64,000 nucleotides of DNA. Source: Siminovitchia fortis (lineage in GTDB: Bacteria > Bacillota > Bacilli > Bacillales > Bacillaceae_C). A program made the translations under genes and the position numbers. The notes beneath the pieces are model-generated. The model saw nothing but the letters and a program-made list of their open reading frames with translations, had not been told where the DNA came from and did no database searches. Location of the stretch: NCBI RefSeq assembly GCF_003605365.2, contig NZ_QYTU02000013.1, positions 1-64,000 of the forward strand, read 5' to 3'. Of the stretch, positions 50,051 to 59,864 are shown in pieces. Positions within the stretch are counted from its first letter, which is position 1. Each line of letters opens with the position of its first letter.

Positions 50051-52398
50051 TGACGACTGTAGTTGGAACCAGTGTAAAAAGGAAAGAGGATCCCAAGCTG
50101 CTTACAGGGACCGGATATTTCTCTGATGATATCAAATTGCCCGGCATGCTGCATGCCGTCATATTAAGAAGCCCCCATGCCCATGCAAAAATCAAAAGCA
50201 TCAATGTGGAAGAAGCATTGAAATCACCGGGTGTTGTAAAAATTTATACCGGCAAGGATTTGGAAGGGAAAATCGGAAGAATCCCTTCATCGTGGCTTGT
50301 TCCGGACAGCAATTTAAAAGAAGCGCCCCAATATCCGCTTGCCATTGACCGTGTCCGTTACGTAGGTGACGGTGTCGCCATGCTGATTGCTGAAGACAGG
50401 TATGCTGCCCGCGATGCGCTTGATCTGATAGATGTTGAATACGAGGTGCTGCCTCCTGCTGTTCATCAGAAAAAGGCGATGGAAGATGGTGCACCGCTTG
50501 TCCATGATGATATTGAAAACAATATCGCTTTCCATTGGAAGGCCGGCGAAATTCCGGAAGAAATTTTTCAAACGGCGGAAGCGGTCGTCAAGGAGAGTTT
50601 CCATGTTCAGCGGGTCGCGCCAAGCCCGATGGAAACACGCGCAGCGGTAGGACAATATCACCCGGCTACGGGAGAATTGACACTTTATTGTACATCGCAA
50701 AACCCGCATATCCACCGGATGGTTCTTTCAGGAGTTCTTGGAATTTCGGAAGCCAAGCTTCAGATCATTGTGCCTGATATGGGCGGAGGTTTTGGCGGGA
50801 AAATCGGCGTGTATCCGGATGAAGCCCTCGTCGGCTATGCCGCACGCGATCTGCAGCAGCCTGTCAAATGGATCGAACAGCGCAACGAACATTTCATGGC
50901 ATCGAATCATGGCCGGGATGAAATCATTGAGGTGGAGCTTGCAGGGAGCCGCGATGGAAAATTATCGGCTATCCGGGTGAAAAATACAGCCAACATGGGA
51001 GCATACCTCTCTACAATGGGCCCGGGGGTTCCAACCATTGATTTCGGCCTCATGATTACCGGCGCCTATGATATCCCGCATGCTTCATGCGAAACGTTCG
51101 GAGTCTATACGAACACGACGCCTACGGATGCATACCGCGGAGCCGGAAAGCCGGAAGCGACTTACCAGATTGAACGGATCATCGATCTGTTTGCAAGGGA
51201 AATCGGCATGGATCCGCTTGAAATCCGGAAAAAGAATTTCACTCCAAAGGAAGCTTTTCCATATACGAATGCCCAAGGGCTTGTATATGACAGCGGAGAC
51301 TATGAGAAGCCATTGAAGAAAGCTTTGGAAATCATCAATTACGAAAAGCTCCGCAAAGAGCAGGAAAACTTGCGCAAAGAAGGAAAGCTGATCGGCATCG
51401 GGTTGTCTACATACGTGGAGCTGTGCGGTTTTGGTCCATCGGCGGTCGCCGGCGCCATCGGATTCCAGGGAGGAGTCTGGGAAAACTCCACCGTCCGTGT
51501 ACATCCTTCGGGAAAAGTGACTGTTTTTGCCGGAACTTCTCCGCACGGGCAGGGACATGCAACAACATTCGGACAGGTGGTAGCAGACAAGCTGGGCATT
51601 CCAATGGACGATATTGAATTCGTTTTCAATGATACAAAAGCTGTTTCCATGGGCTGGGGAACTTATGGGTCGCGTTCAACCGCTGTGGGTGGAGGCGCTG
51701 TTGCATTTGCCGCCGAGCGCGTCGTTGAAAAAGCCAAAAAGATTGCCGCCCATGAACTCGAGGTTTCTGCCGAAGACATTGATTTTGAAAATGGCGTATT
51801 TAAAGTAAAAGGCGTTCCAGGCCGCGAGCGCACCTTCCAGGAAATCGCCAGATCAGCGAACTATGCCTGGAATCTCCCGGAAGGAATGGAGCCATCCTTG
51901 GAAGGACAAGCCTTCTTTGATCCGGAGAACTTCGTTTATCCGTTCGGCACGCATATTGTTGTGGTCGAAATTGATCAGGATACAGGAGAGATTGAGCTTA
52001 AACGGTATATAGCTGTCGATGATGTCGGGCGTGTCATCAATCCGCTTACAGCATCAGGGCAGGTACATGGCGGCATAGCCCAGGGTGTAGGACAGGCCAT
52101 GTGGGAAGGCATTGTCTACAACGATGAGGGACAGCTTATGTCCGGTACGTTTATGGACTATACAATGCCAAAAGCACGGTTCTTCCCCGAAATTGAAAAT
52201 TCTTTTACGGAAACCTTGTCGCCTGTCAATCCATTGGGCTCCAAAGGTGTGGGAGAAACGGGAACGACCGCTTCCATTCCAGCCGTTATGAACGCGGTGG
52301 TAGATGCACTCGCACCGTTTGGCATCACCGATATTGATATGCCGCTTACCCCTGAAAAAGTATGGCGGGTAATTCAAAAAGGGAGGGAACAAGCATGA
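50050..52398 (+). CDS. Molybdenum hydroxylase large (molybdopterin) subunit
   Basis: This 782-residue catalytic subunit of the xanthine dehydrogenase family has molybdopterin-binding segments (PDMGGGFGGKIG, AYRGAGKPE, GTSPHGQGHATT) and the catalytic Glu736 in KGVGETGTT. The active-site loop is AYRGAG, not AYxCSFR of true (form I) CO dehydrogenase, so CO oxidation is unlikely. Enzymes of this kind oxidise the carbon next to nitrogen in heterocycles or imines, or aldehydes. ATG 50050 has GGGAGGTG upstream. The likely substrate is a cyclic imine related to the PxpABC chemistry (inference). Confidence 0.9.
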   Translation: MTTVVGTSVKRKEDPKLLTGTGYFSDDIKLPGMLHAVILRSPHAHAKIKSINVEEALKSPGVVKIYTGKDLEGKIGRIPSSWLVPDSNLKEAPQYPLAIDRVRYVGDGVAMLIAEDRYAARDALDLIDVEYEVLPPAVHQKKAMEDGAPLVHDDIENNIAFHWKAGEIPEEIFQTAEAVVKESFHVQRVAPSPMETRAAVGQYHPATGELTLYCTSQNPHIHRMVLSGVLGISEAKLQIIVPDMGGGFGGKIGVYPDEALVGYAARDLQQPVKWIEQRNEHFMASNHGRDEIIEVELAGSRDGKLSAIRVKNTANMGAYLSTMGPGVPTIDFGLMITGAYDIPHASCETFGVYTNTTPTDAYRGAGKPEATYQIERIIDLFAREIGMDPLEIRKKNFTPKEAFPYTNAQGLVYDSGDYEKPLKKALEIINYEKLRKEQENLRKEGKLIGIGLSTYVELCGFGPSAVAGAIGFQGGVWENSTVRVHPSGKVTVFAGTSPHGQGHATTFGQVVADKLGIPMDDIEFVFNDTKAVSMGWGTYGSRSTAVGGGAVAFAAERVVEKAKKIAAHELEVSAEDIDFENGVFKVKGVPGRERTFQEIARSANYAWNLPEGMEPSLEGQAFFDPENFVYPFGTHIVVVEIDQDTGEIELKRYIAVDDVGRVINPLTASGQVHGGIAQGVGQAMWEGIVYNDEGQLMSGTFMDYTMPKARFFPEIENSFTETLSPVNPLGSKGVGETGTTASIPAVMNAVVDALAPFGITDIDMPLTPEKVWRVIQKGREQA

Positions 52399-53252
52399 TT
52401 CCTGCTAAATTTGATTATGTTCGCGCCGATTCCATTGAACAGGCCATTCAATTATTACAGGAGAGCGATGGGGAAGGCAAGCTGATCGCCGGCGGGCACA
52501 GTTTGCTCCCCCTGATGAAGTTCAGGCTGACTGAACCCGGGACTTTGATTGATATCAGCCGGATTTCCGAATTAAAAGGAGTGCACAAAGATGGGGACCG
52601 CGTCGTTGTCGGAGCAATGACCACCCATCGCGAGGCGGCCACTGATCCGGTCATTAAAGAACATATTCCAATATTGGCAGAAGCTGCACGCCAAGTCGGG
52701 GATATTCAAATCAGGAACCGCGGAACGGTCGGAGGCAATATCGCGCATGCGGATCCGGCCGCAGACCTGCCTGCAGCTGCGATTGTTCTCGATGCAGAGC
52801 TGACAATCCAAGGGGAAGAAGGCGAAGAAACGATGAGCCTTGACAGCTTCATCATCGGACCGTTGATCACGATGATGCCTGAGAACAGCATCGTTACAAG
52901 TATATCTTTTGCTATTCCTCCTTCACATACAAAATCGGCGTATTTGAAATATTTTCACCCGGCATCAGGCTATCCTGTCGTAGGGGTTGCCGCAGTTGCC
53001 GGAACAGATAGTAACGGGAAAATCGATTATGTCAGGGTGGGAATCACCGGGGCAGGAGATATGGTATTCCGGGCGGAAGCTGTAGAAGAAGCGCTGATGG
53101 GGCAAGTTCCTTCCGAATCCGTCATCGACTCGGCCGCCGGTCTTGCGGTGGAAAACGCGGATATGGGAAGCGACCTGTTTGCATTGGAAGAATATAGAGA
53201 ACAGCTATGTAAAATTTATACTGCTCGCGCGTTGAAATCCGTTTTACTGTAA
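52395..53252 (+). CDS. Molybdenum hydroxylase FAD subunit
   Basis: This 285-residue FAD-binding medium subunit (CoxM type) has IAGGHSLLPLMKFRL and NRGTVGGNIAHADPAADLP, the two FAD contacts of the vanillyl-alcohol-oxidase fold, and a C-terminal CO_deh_flav_C domain. ATG 52395 overlaps the large-subunit stop codon. The subunit order small-large-medium differs from the classical coxMSL order. It is followed by a tandem-repeat array before the maturation genes. Confidence 0.92.
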   Translation: MIPAKFDYVRADSIEQAIQLLQESDGEGKLIAGGHSLLPLMKFRLTEPGTLIDISRISELKGVHKDGDRVVVGAMTTHREAATDPVIKEHIPILAEAARQVGDIQIRNRGTVGGNIAHADPAADLPAAAIVLDAELTIQGEEGEETMSLDSFIIGPLITMMPENSIVTSISFAIPPSHTKSAYLKYFHPASGYPVVGVAAVAGTDSNGKIDYVRVGITGAGDMVFRAEAVEEALMGQVPSESVIDSAAGLAVENADMGSDLFALEEYREQLCKIYTARALKSVLL

Positions 53253-53349
53253 AAATGTTCTTTGTCTATAAAAAATGAATTCAAAAATTTAACACATAAT
53301 CACGAGCAGATTTCCTAATATTTGCCGCTTTCTCAATAAACTTGGTTAA

Positions 53350-53842
53350 TGGGTCGGACCGCCAACGCCCGCGGAAGGTTTATAACGGCGAAGCGGTCAA
53401 CGGCAGAGCGAGCCAATGCCCGGAGAAGGGAGTTATCGTTGAACGCGGTCAACGGCAGAGCGAGCCAATGCCCGGAGAAGGGAGTTATCGTTGAACACGG
53501 TCAACGGCAGAGCGAGCCGATGCCCGTGGAAGGGAGTTATCGTCGAACGCGGTCAACGGCAGGGCGAGCCAATGCCTGGAGAAGGAGTTATCGTCGAACG
53601 CGGTCCACGGCAGAGGGAGCCAATGCCCGTGGAAGGGAGTTATCGTCGAACGCGGTCAACGGCAAAGCGAGCAATGCCCGTGCAGGCGCTATTTCAAAGA
53701 ACACGGTCACTGATCCGGCCCTCCACTGCCCGCGCAGGAACTATTTCAAAGAATGCGGTCACTGGTCCGCCTCTCCAATGCCCGGGCGGGAGCTTTTTCA
53801 AAGAACGCGGTCACTGGTTCGGACCGCCACTGCCCGCTTTGA
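53350..53842. repeat. GC-rich 52-base tandem repeat array
   Basis: The anchor CGGTC recurs at 53394, 53446, 53498, 53550, 53601, 53653, 53704, 53756 and 53808, a period of 51-52 bases, so about nine and a half units. There are two variants: the first six carry GTTATCGTYGAACGCGGTCA-like sequence, and the later ones carry ATTTCAAAGAACGCGGTCA. The outer ends repeat each other (GGTCGGACCGCC near 53352, GGTTCGGACCGCC near 53816). The period is not a multiple of three, so the open frames across it are not genes. It is clearly richer in GC than the flanks. Confidence 0.9.
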
Positions 53843-53923
53843 TCAAGGTGTTTTTCTTTTCTAACCAGGGTCTGCGCTTTAACAGTGCGGCCCCTTCATT
53901 TTCAAATTAACTTTCCAAACGGG

Positions 53924-54817
53924 GTGATTTATATCGGCCGTCACGAACAAACAATCGAAGAAGCATTCAGGGAACAAGGGTATATCGCCGACTCGGCAAC
54001 ATTGACAGCACTCCATCTTGTAACAGCGCTGAACAAGCCCCTGTTGATCGAAGGCCCGGCAGGCGTCGGAAAGACGGAGCTTGCAAAGGTGCTGGCCAAG
54101 TCTTTGAATACGCGGCTGATCCGGCTGCAATGCTATGAAGGGCTTGACGCCAGTTCAGCTTTATATGAATGGAATTACGCCAAACAAATGCTCCATATCC
54201 GGTTGACTGAAAACAGTGATACTTCTTTGGCCGAAAAAGAGGCAGCCATTTTCAGCAAACCATTCCTCCTTACACGCCCCATTCTCGATGCTCTGACAGA
54301 TGAGCATTCTTCACCCGTGCTTCTGATTGATGAGGTGGACAGGGCGGATGAGGAATTTGAAGCTTTTTTACTGGAGGCCCTTGCTGAATTTCAAATCACC
54401 ATTCCGGAATTGGGCACCATTCAGGCGAAGCATCCGCCATACGTCATTTTGACGTCCAATCGGACCCGGGAACTGAGTGATGCGCTGCGCAGGCGCTGTC
54501 TGTATCATTGGGTTACATATCCGGATGTTGAAAAAGAGTCCGCCATCCTTCATGCCCGCATTCCAACTATCAATGATCAGCTGACAAAGCAGATCGTCAA
54601 TATGATGCAGCTTGTCCGTAAGATGCCGTTAGCAAAAATTCCGGGAATAGCCGAAAGCCTCGATTGGGCTTTCGCTTTGATGGCACTGAACCAAAGTGAG
54701 CTGGACAAAGAGGCAGTACTTCAAACAATGGGCTGCTTTATCAAGGATCAGGAAGATTGGGAAACCGTTGAAAAAGAGATCAATGAGGGGAATCTTCTTT
54801 CCATGGCCAAGGTCTAA
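53924..54817 (+). CDS. MoxR/CoxD-like AAA+ ATPase
   Basis: This 297-residue ATPase has Walker A EGPAGVGKTE, Walker B VLLIDEVDRADEE and sensor region ILTSNRTRELSDALRRRC. CoxD of this type works with a VWA protein to mature the molybdenum centre of CO dehydrogenase-like enzymes. The start is uncertain: GTG 53924 follows AAACGGG weakly, while GTG 53885 has no ribosome site, and GGGGTGAT lies just too close to any standard start. It lies after the repeat array. Its stop touches the ribosome site of the VWA gene. Confidence 0.87.
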   Translation: MIYIGRHEQTIEEAFREQGYIADSATLTALHLVTALNKPLLIEGPAGVGKTELAKVLAKSLNTRLIRLQCYEGLDASSALYEWNYAKQMLHIRLTENSDTSLAEKEAAIFSKPFLLTRPILDALTDEHSSPVLLIDEVDRADEEFEAFLLEALAEFQITIPELGTIQAKHPPYVILTSNRTRELSDALRRRCLYHWVTYPDVEKESAILHARIPTINDQLTKQIVNMMQLVRKMPLAKIPGIAESLDWAFALMALNQSELDKEAVLQTMGCFIKDQEDWETVEKEINEGNLLSMAKV

Positions 54818-54830
54818 AGGAGGCTGGAAC

Positions 54831-56024
54831 ATGCTGACACGGACACTTTCCAACCATATATTAAAATTCTGCCTTCATTTGCGGGATCGGGGTTTTTTGA
54901 TCGGGCCGCAGGAAACGATGGACGGCATCCGCGCCGTCCAGACGATTGATATTTTCAACAGAGACCAATTTCAGGCGTGTTTACGGCTTGTTCTCTGCTC
55001 CCGCGTGGAAGAGCAGCCTATTTTCGATCATGCTTTTAAAGAGTTCTTTTTTAACATAAAAGAAAATAGATTAAGTGAAGAATTGCTTCATTATTTGAGT
55101 GATAAAGAGAATAATGGAAGAAAAGAAAAATCCGACCAGGGAAAACCGCAGGAAAGTAAAAAAGGAATACCGGAAAAACAGGGGACGGTTCCCTCAGGAT
55201 CACCGGGAATACAATCACAAGGCGGTGAAACCGCCAAAGAAGAACGGAAATTATCATGGGTTGCTTCAAGAGCAGCCTTTAAGCAGTCCGATGAATTTCA
55301 GGCCTATATCCCTCCCGATGAACTCGGGGATATGGAAAAAGCGGCTAAAATGCTTGTGAGAAAAATTGCGCTGACAAGAGCGCACTCCTGGCAATCTGCG
55401 AAAAAGGGGATCAGGCTCGATTTTCGGAAAACGATGCGCGCCAATCTTCAGACAGGCGGCTATCCTGTCCATCTATATTGGAAAAAAAGAAAAAAACAGG
55501 GTGCCAAGTTTGTGCTTTTATGCGATGCAAGCCGTTCCATGTCCCTTTATACCCAACGGTTCCTGCAGTTCGCTTATGCATTGTTAAAATGTACGAAGCA
55601 TGTGGAAGTGTTTCTTTTTTCTACAAAAATCAAAAGAGTGACGGATCAGCTGCTGGATAAACGTACGGATCTCCCGGCTTTAAGCAAGCTTGAGAATTCC
55701 TGGGGCGGGGGAACCTGCATCGGTGAATCGATCTATTCGTTTGTACAGGATTACGGCCCGCAAATGCTCCATCAAGATACGGTCGTCATAATCGCCAGCG
55801 ACGGCCTGGATGCCGGGGATATCAGCCGCATGGCGTGGTCGATGGGAGAGATTCAAAGAAGGACATCTTCCGTCATTTGGCTCAATCCGTTGCTGAAAAT
55901 TGAAGGCTATGAACCGACGGCCCGCGGAATGAAGGCGGCACTTAAATATATCGATCTTTTTGCCGAAGCCTCCGATGCACATTCATTCCTGAAGCTTGCA
56001 AAGAAAATAAAGATTAGGAGGTAA
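54831..56024 (+). CDS. VWA-domain protein, CoxE-like
   Basis: This 397-residue protein has an N-terminal helical region (FCLHLRDRGFLIGPQETMDG), a charged linker rich in Glu, Lys and Gly (about 95-150), and a C-terminal von Willebrand A domain with metal-site motif LLCDASRSMSLYT and WGGGTCIGES. CoxE-like partners act with MoxR ATPases in metal-centre insertion. ATG 54831 lies after AAAGGAGG. An upstream in-frame extension overlapping the ATPase gene is not needed. Confidence 0.88.
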   Translation: MLTRTLSNHILKFCLHLRDRGFLIGPQETMDGIRAVQTIDIFNRDQFQACLRLVLCSRVEEQPIFDHAFKEFFFNIKENRLSEELLHYLSDKENNGRKEKSDQGKPQESKKGIPEKQGTVPSGSPGIQSQGGETAKEERKLSWVASRAAFKQSDEFQAYIPPDELGDMEKAAKMLVRKIALTRAHSWQSAKKGIRLDFRKTMRANLQTGGYPVHLYWKKRKKQGAKFVLLCDASRSMSLYTQRFLQFAYALLKCTKHVEVFLFSTKIKRVTDQLLDKRTDLPALSKLENSWGGGTCIGESIYSFVQDYGPQMLHQDTVVIIASDGLDAGDISRMAWSMGEIQRRTSSVIWLNPLLKIEGYEPTARGMKAALKYIDLFAEASDAHSFLKLAKKIKIRR

Positions 56025-56029
56025 AGAGT

Positions 56030-57148
56030 ATGACTGAAAATGAGAAAATCATCCAGGCTGTCATAGATACCCGGGTAAAAGGCGTCAAAGCTGCCCTTGC
56101 AACGGTTGTCCGCGTGTACGGATCAGCTTACCGCCGGGAAGGGGCCAAAATGCTGATAGATGAACATGAAAATCGGATCGGCATGGTTTCAGGCGGCTGC
56201 CTCGAAGCGGATGTTGCAGAAGTGGCGAAGCAGGTGATCAGCTCCGGCACTCCCCTTTTAAAAACATATGACATGGATGAAGACCTTGTCTGGGGGCTAG
56301 GGCTGGGCTGTCCTGGTACTGTCGATATTTATATCGAGCCGGTTCCGCAAAAGAAGGATCCAGCCTTTGACCTTTGGTTGGCCACTATAAAAGAAGAGCA
56401 GCCCTGCGTTCTGGCGACCATTTTACTGGAAAAAGGCGACTCCGAGCGTATCTTCATTCCGAAAAAAGGAGCGCCGGCCGGGGATTTTTCGGATTCAACG
56501 GTTCAAGCGCATGTCATCACGATGGCACAGCAAAAGATGAAAGAAAAAAATCCGAAGTCTCTTTCCCAGTCCTTTACAATGGAGAACGGCAAGGAGATTG
56601 ATATTTTTATTGATGTGTATATGCCGCCGGCTGAGCTTGTGATTTTCGGCGCCGGACATGACGCCATTCCAGTGGCCCAATACGCAGTGTCGCTCGGATG
56701 GAAAACAATCTTAGTCGATCCGCGGCCCTTCTATAACAGTGAAGAAAGATTTCCGGGAACGGTAAGGATTTTGGTCGACACTTCCAAATTGAAGGATGAA
56801 GTAAAAATCGGCGGGCATACATATGTGATCGTCATGAACCACCATATTGAAAGGGATCGGGAAACGCTGAAATATGTCTTGCCTTCACCGTCTCCATATA
56901 TCGGGGTTCTCGGCCCGCGCAAGCGTCGTGTCCGGATGCTTGAGGCCATTCAAGGGGAAGGGATCCGCTTTACGGAGGAACAGCTTCGGCGGATGCACAG
57001 CCCGATTGGCCTTGATATCGGTTCGGAAACGCCTGAGGAAATTGCCATCAGCATCATGGCAGAAATCATCGCGGTGCAAAAAGGGCATCATGGAGGATTT
57101 TTGCAAGATGCAAATACGATCCACCAAGGAGCAACTGTAAACTTATGA
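56030..57148 (+). CDS. XdhC/CoxI family maturation factor
   Basis: This 372-residue protein has an N-terminal XdhC_CoxI domain (VRVYGSAYRREGAKML, GMVSGGCLEADV, LGCPGTVDIY) and a C-terminal Rossmann domain (LVIFGAGHDAIPVAQYA, IGVLGPRKRR). XdhC delivers sulfurated molybdenum cofactor to xanthine dehydrogenase-type enzymes. Its stop overlaps the next start by 4 bases. Confidence 0.9.
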   Translation: MTENEKIIQAVIDTRVKGVKAALATVVRVYGSAYRREGAKMLIDEHENRIGMVSGGCLEADVAEVAKQVISSGTPLLKTYDMDEDLVWGLGLGCPGTVDIYIEPVPQKKDPAFDLWLATIKEEQPCVLATILLEKGDSERIFIPKKGAPAGDFSDSTVQAHVITMAQQKMKEKNPKSLSQSFTMENGKEIDIFIDVYMPPAELVIFGAGHDAIPVAQYAVSLGWKTILVDPRPFYNSEERFPGTVRILVDTSKLKDEVKIGGHTYVIVMNHHIERDRETLKYVLPSPSPYIGVLGPRKRRVRMLEAIQGEGIRFTEEQLRRMHSPIGLDIGSETPEEIAISIMAEIIAVQKGHHGGFLQDANTIHQGATVNL

Positions 57149-57765
57149 TGGAACAGACGAGTGCCATCATTCTTGCCGCCGGCACTTCATCCAGAATGGG
57201 AACAGCGAAGCAATTGCTGCCTTTAGGAGACCGCCCCATCCTGGCGCATGTCATTGAACATGTGCTTGCAGAAAACTTTTCTGAAGTCATCGCTGTAATC
57301 GGGCATGAGGCGGAAGCGATCCGGCGGGCGATTCCCGTTAAGGATGATCGGTTCCGCTGGATATTGAATGAAGATTACAGACAGGGGCAGGGAACCTCTT
57401 TAAAATTGGGCATAAGCCAAATGAGCGAACGCCATTCCAGTGTAATGGTGTTTCTTGCCGATCTTCCTTTTATTTCTCAAAAAACGATTCACGATATATA
57501 TACGCAGGGAAATGCCATGCTTCAAGACATGGATGCACCGTTTGTTGTACAGCCAAGCTTTCAAGGGACCGCCGGCCATCCGGTTTTTTTCGGTCATGTA
57601 AAAACGGAATGGTTCCAGCAGGTTGAGGGTGATCAGGGTGCAAAAGCGATTATGGGCCGGTTCTCAATAAGGAAACGGGTTCCCGTTGAGGATCGGGGGG
57701 TTTTATATGACATCGATACGCCTGAAGCATATGAGGCGGCTCTGCAAAACTATCGGCAAAGTTGA
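57145..57765 (+). CDS. MocA-like molybdenum cofactor nucleotidyltransferase
   Basis: This 206-residue protein begins with the nucleotide-binding signature ILAAGTSSRMGTAKQLLPLG, followed by VFLADLPFI and GTAGHPVFFG. MocA adds CMP to molybdopterin to form the dinucleotide cofactor of CO dehydrogenase-type hydroxylases. With XdhC, MoxR and the VWA protein it completes the maturation set for the enzyme encoded at 49523-53252. Confidence 0.88.
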   Translation: MMEQTSAIILAAGTSSRMGTAKQLLPLGDRPILAHVIEHVLAENFSEVIAVIGHEAEAIRRAIPVKDDRFRWILNEDYRQGQGTSLKLGISQMSERHSSVMVFLADLPFISQKTIHDIYTQGNAMLQDMDAPFVVQPSFQGTAGHPVFFGHVKTEWFQQVEGDQGAKAIMGRFSIRKRVPVEDRGVLYDIDTPEAYEAALQNYRQS

Positions 57766-57819
57766 TGGAAAAGAGATATAATAGATGAAACACCTCTTCG
57801 GCGGAACAGGAGGGATCCT

Positions 57820-59853
57820 TTGATTCTTTGGAAAGACATCCTGAAACCGATTACAGCAGTGGTCGGACACGACTATTCTATCAAGTCGGCCATTCAAAAG
57901 ATTACAAGTGAGCGGACCGATATCGCCTTTGTTGAAAAGCAAGGCGCACTGATAGGCTATATAACAAACAGCCATTTGCTTGAGCAGATTGGGGCAGGCC
58001 AAAGCCTTGATGAACCGATCCAATATAAGGAAGATATTTTAAAGGTTCCCGATTCGCTTCCGGTCGAATTTTTTCATAATGTGACGACGGTCATCGGAGT
58101 TGATTCAAGCGGAGGCGTCACCGGTTATAGTACGGTCAAGAATGCCCGCCATCAAATCAATGAACTGCAATTGATCCATTTAAATGAGATCATCCATGGG
58201 GCGGGTGTAGGAATTATCAGGACGAACAGCCAATTTAAAATCGAATTTATGAACGAAACAGCGGAAAGATTTTTGGGGCTGCCCGGGTCTTTTCTATTAT
58301 CCCGCAATTATAAAGCACTGTTGACGATGGAAAAAGATTTGCAGAGGGTGCTGGATGGGGAAACGCTTGTAAGCGTGAACAGCACGATCAATTTTAAACA
58401 AATGAGCGGCAACTTTTATCCGCTGAAAATAGATGGGAACATCACAGGACTTGTACATATGTTTTACCTCCGGGAGGAATTCGAAGAGGCCGTCCAGGAA
58501 TTGGACTTTGTCAGGCATCTGTATTCCGACCTGCAGGCGGTGTATGATTCCTCCAATGAGCAGATTTTGGTCATTGACGAAAAAGGGACAATCCTTCGTG
58601 TGGCCGGTCAGTTTTTGAGCAGCTTTTGGAAAACGAAGGAAGCCGATCAGATCATCGGAAAGCAAATCGAGGATTTCACAAGGCGGAATATTTTTCAGCC
58701 GAATATATTTGAATTATGTGTCAAACAGGGGAAGAAGGTCACTTCCATTCAGCAGTCCTCCGGAAAAACCCGAATTTGGTCCGTAGCTACGCCTGTTTAT
58801 CATGAAGGAAAGCTGGAAAAAGTGGTCATTCTTTCACGGGATATCACATCGACGGCGCCAATTAATGCCGAAACAGAGTTGAATCCGGAGCTCTTTGAAA
58901 CTGAAACGGAGAAAAAACAGTTGGTTTACCGTTCAGGCAAAATTGCTTCCTTATTGAATAACCTTCGGAGAGCCGCCAAGATGAATTCTACGATTCTTCT
59001 TGAAGGCGAATCAGGAGTAGGCAAGGAAATTTTCGCGCATGAAATCCACTTTGCCAGCCAACGGAAGGACTGCCCCTTCATTCGGGTCAACTGCGGCGCC
59101 ATTCCTGAGCAGCTGATCGAAAGCGAACTGTTCGGTTATGAAAAAGGTGCCTTTACGGGTGCTGACCGCAGAGGGAAGGCAGGCCTGTTTGAGCGGGCTC
59201 ATACGGGAACGATTTTTCTTGATGAAATTGGTGACCTTCCGCTGAATATGCAGGTAAAATTGCTCCGCGTCATACAAGAACGGGAAATGGCTCGGATTGG
59301 CGGCACGGAAACCATTCCGATTGATGTCCGCATCATCGCAGCCACGAATAAAGACTTGAAAGCAATGGTGGCAAAGGGTGATTTCCGGGAAGATCTCTTC
59401 TACCGATTGAATGTCATTCCTTTTTGCATCCCTCCGCTGCGCGAAAGGAAAGAAGATATTTTTCCACTGGCGGTTTATTTCCTGGAGGAGTTCAAGCGGA
59501 CGTACAACATCGAAAAGAGCTTTACTCCCGATGCGATTTCAGTGCTGGAAATGTACGGATGGCCGGGAAACATCAGGGAGCTTGAAAATATTGTGGAAAG
59601 ATTAATTGTATTAAGCCAGGAAGAATGGATCGACCGCGAAGTTGTTTTGAAGGTTCTGTATGGTGAGGAAGAAGCTAAGAAGAAACAGCCGCTCGTACTG
59701 GAGATGATGCCGCTTAAAGAGGCGGTAGCCGAACTGGAAACGCAGCTGATTGAACTGGGGATGAGAAAGTACGGAACGGCGGCAAAAGTGTCTGAAATAT
59801 TAGGGGTAAGCCCCGCCACCATCAGCAGACGGATGAAAAAGATCAAAAAATAG
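57820..59853 (+). CDS. Sigma-54-dependent activator with CBS pair and two PAS domains
   Basis: This 677-residue activator has paired CBS-like repeats (about 8-110), a first PAS (about 118-220) and a second PAS (about 240-345). The AAA+ domain (about 365-600) has Walker A EGESGVGKE, the canonical sigma-54 loop GAFTGA and Walker B GTIFLDEIGD, and a Fis-type helix-turn-helix (AKVSEILGVSPATISRRM) follows. The start is TTG 57820 after ACAGGAGGG. A TATAAT-like element at 57776 may give it a basal promoter. It probably drives the sigma-54 promoter at 44703. Confidence 0.92.
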   Translation: MILWKDILKPITAVVGHDYSIKSAIQKITSERTDIAFVEKQGALIGYITNSHLLEQIGAGQSLDEPIQYKEDILKVPDSLPVEFFHNVTTVIGVDSSGGVTGYSTVKNARHQINELQLIHLNEIIHGAGVGIIRTNSQFKIEFMNETAERFLGLPGSFLLSRNYKALLTMEKDLQRVLDGETLVSVNSTINFKQMSGNFYPLKIDGNITGLVHMFYLREEFEEAVQELDFVRHLYSDLQAVYDSSNEQILVIDEKGTILRVAGQFLSSFWKTKEADQIIGKQIEDFTRRNIFQPNIFELCVKQGKKVTSIQQSSGKTRIWSVATPVYHEGKLEKVVILSRDITSTAPINAETELNPELFETETEKKQLVYRSGKIASLLNNLRRAAKMNSTILLEGESGVGKEIFAHEIHFASQRKDCPFIRVNCGAIPEQLIESELFGYEKGAFTGADRRGKAGLFERAHTGTIFLDEIGDLPLNMQVKLLRVIQEREMARIGGTETIPIDVRIIAATNKDLKAMVAKGDFREDLFYRLNVIPFCIPPLRERKEDIFPLAVYFLEEFKRTYNIEKSFTPDAISVLEMYGWPGNIRELENIVERLIVLSQEEWIDREVVLKVLYGEEEAKKKQPLVLEMMPLKEAVAELETQLIELGMRKYGTAAKVSEILGVSPATISRRMKKIKK

Positions 59854-59864
59854 AGGTGGAGACG

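Noticed and set aside
50050..53252. Aerobic CO dehydrogenase (form I)
   Set aside because: The large subunit has AYRGAG rather than the AYxCSFR loop needed for the copper-molybdenum site.
53350..53842. CRISPR array
   Set aside because: Units are contiguous degenerate 52-base repeats without unique spacers, and no cas genes are present.
53349..53910. Two open frames of 139-171 codons through the tandem repeat array
   Set aside because: The repeat period is 51-52 bases, so the reading frame changes meaning from unit to unit; there is no ribosome site and the peptides are low-complexity repeats.
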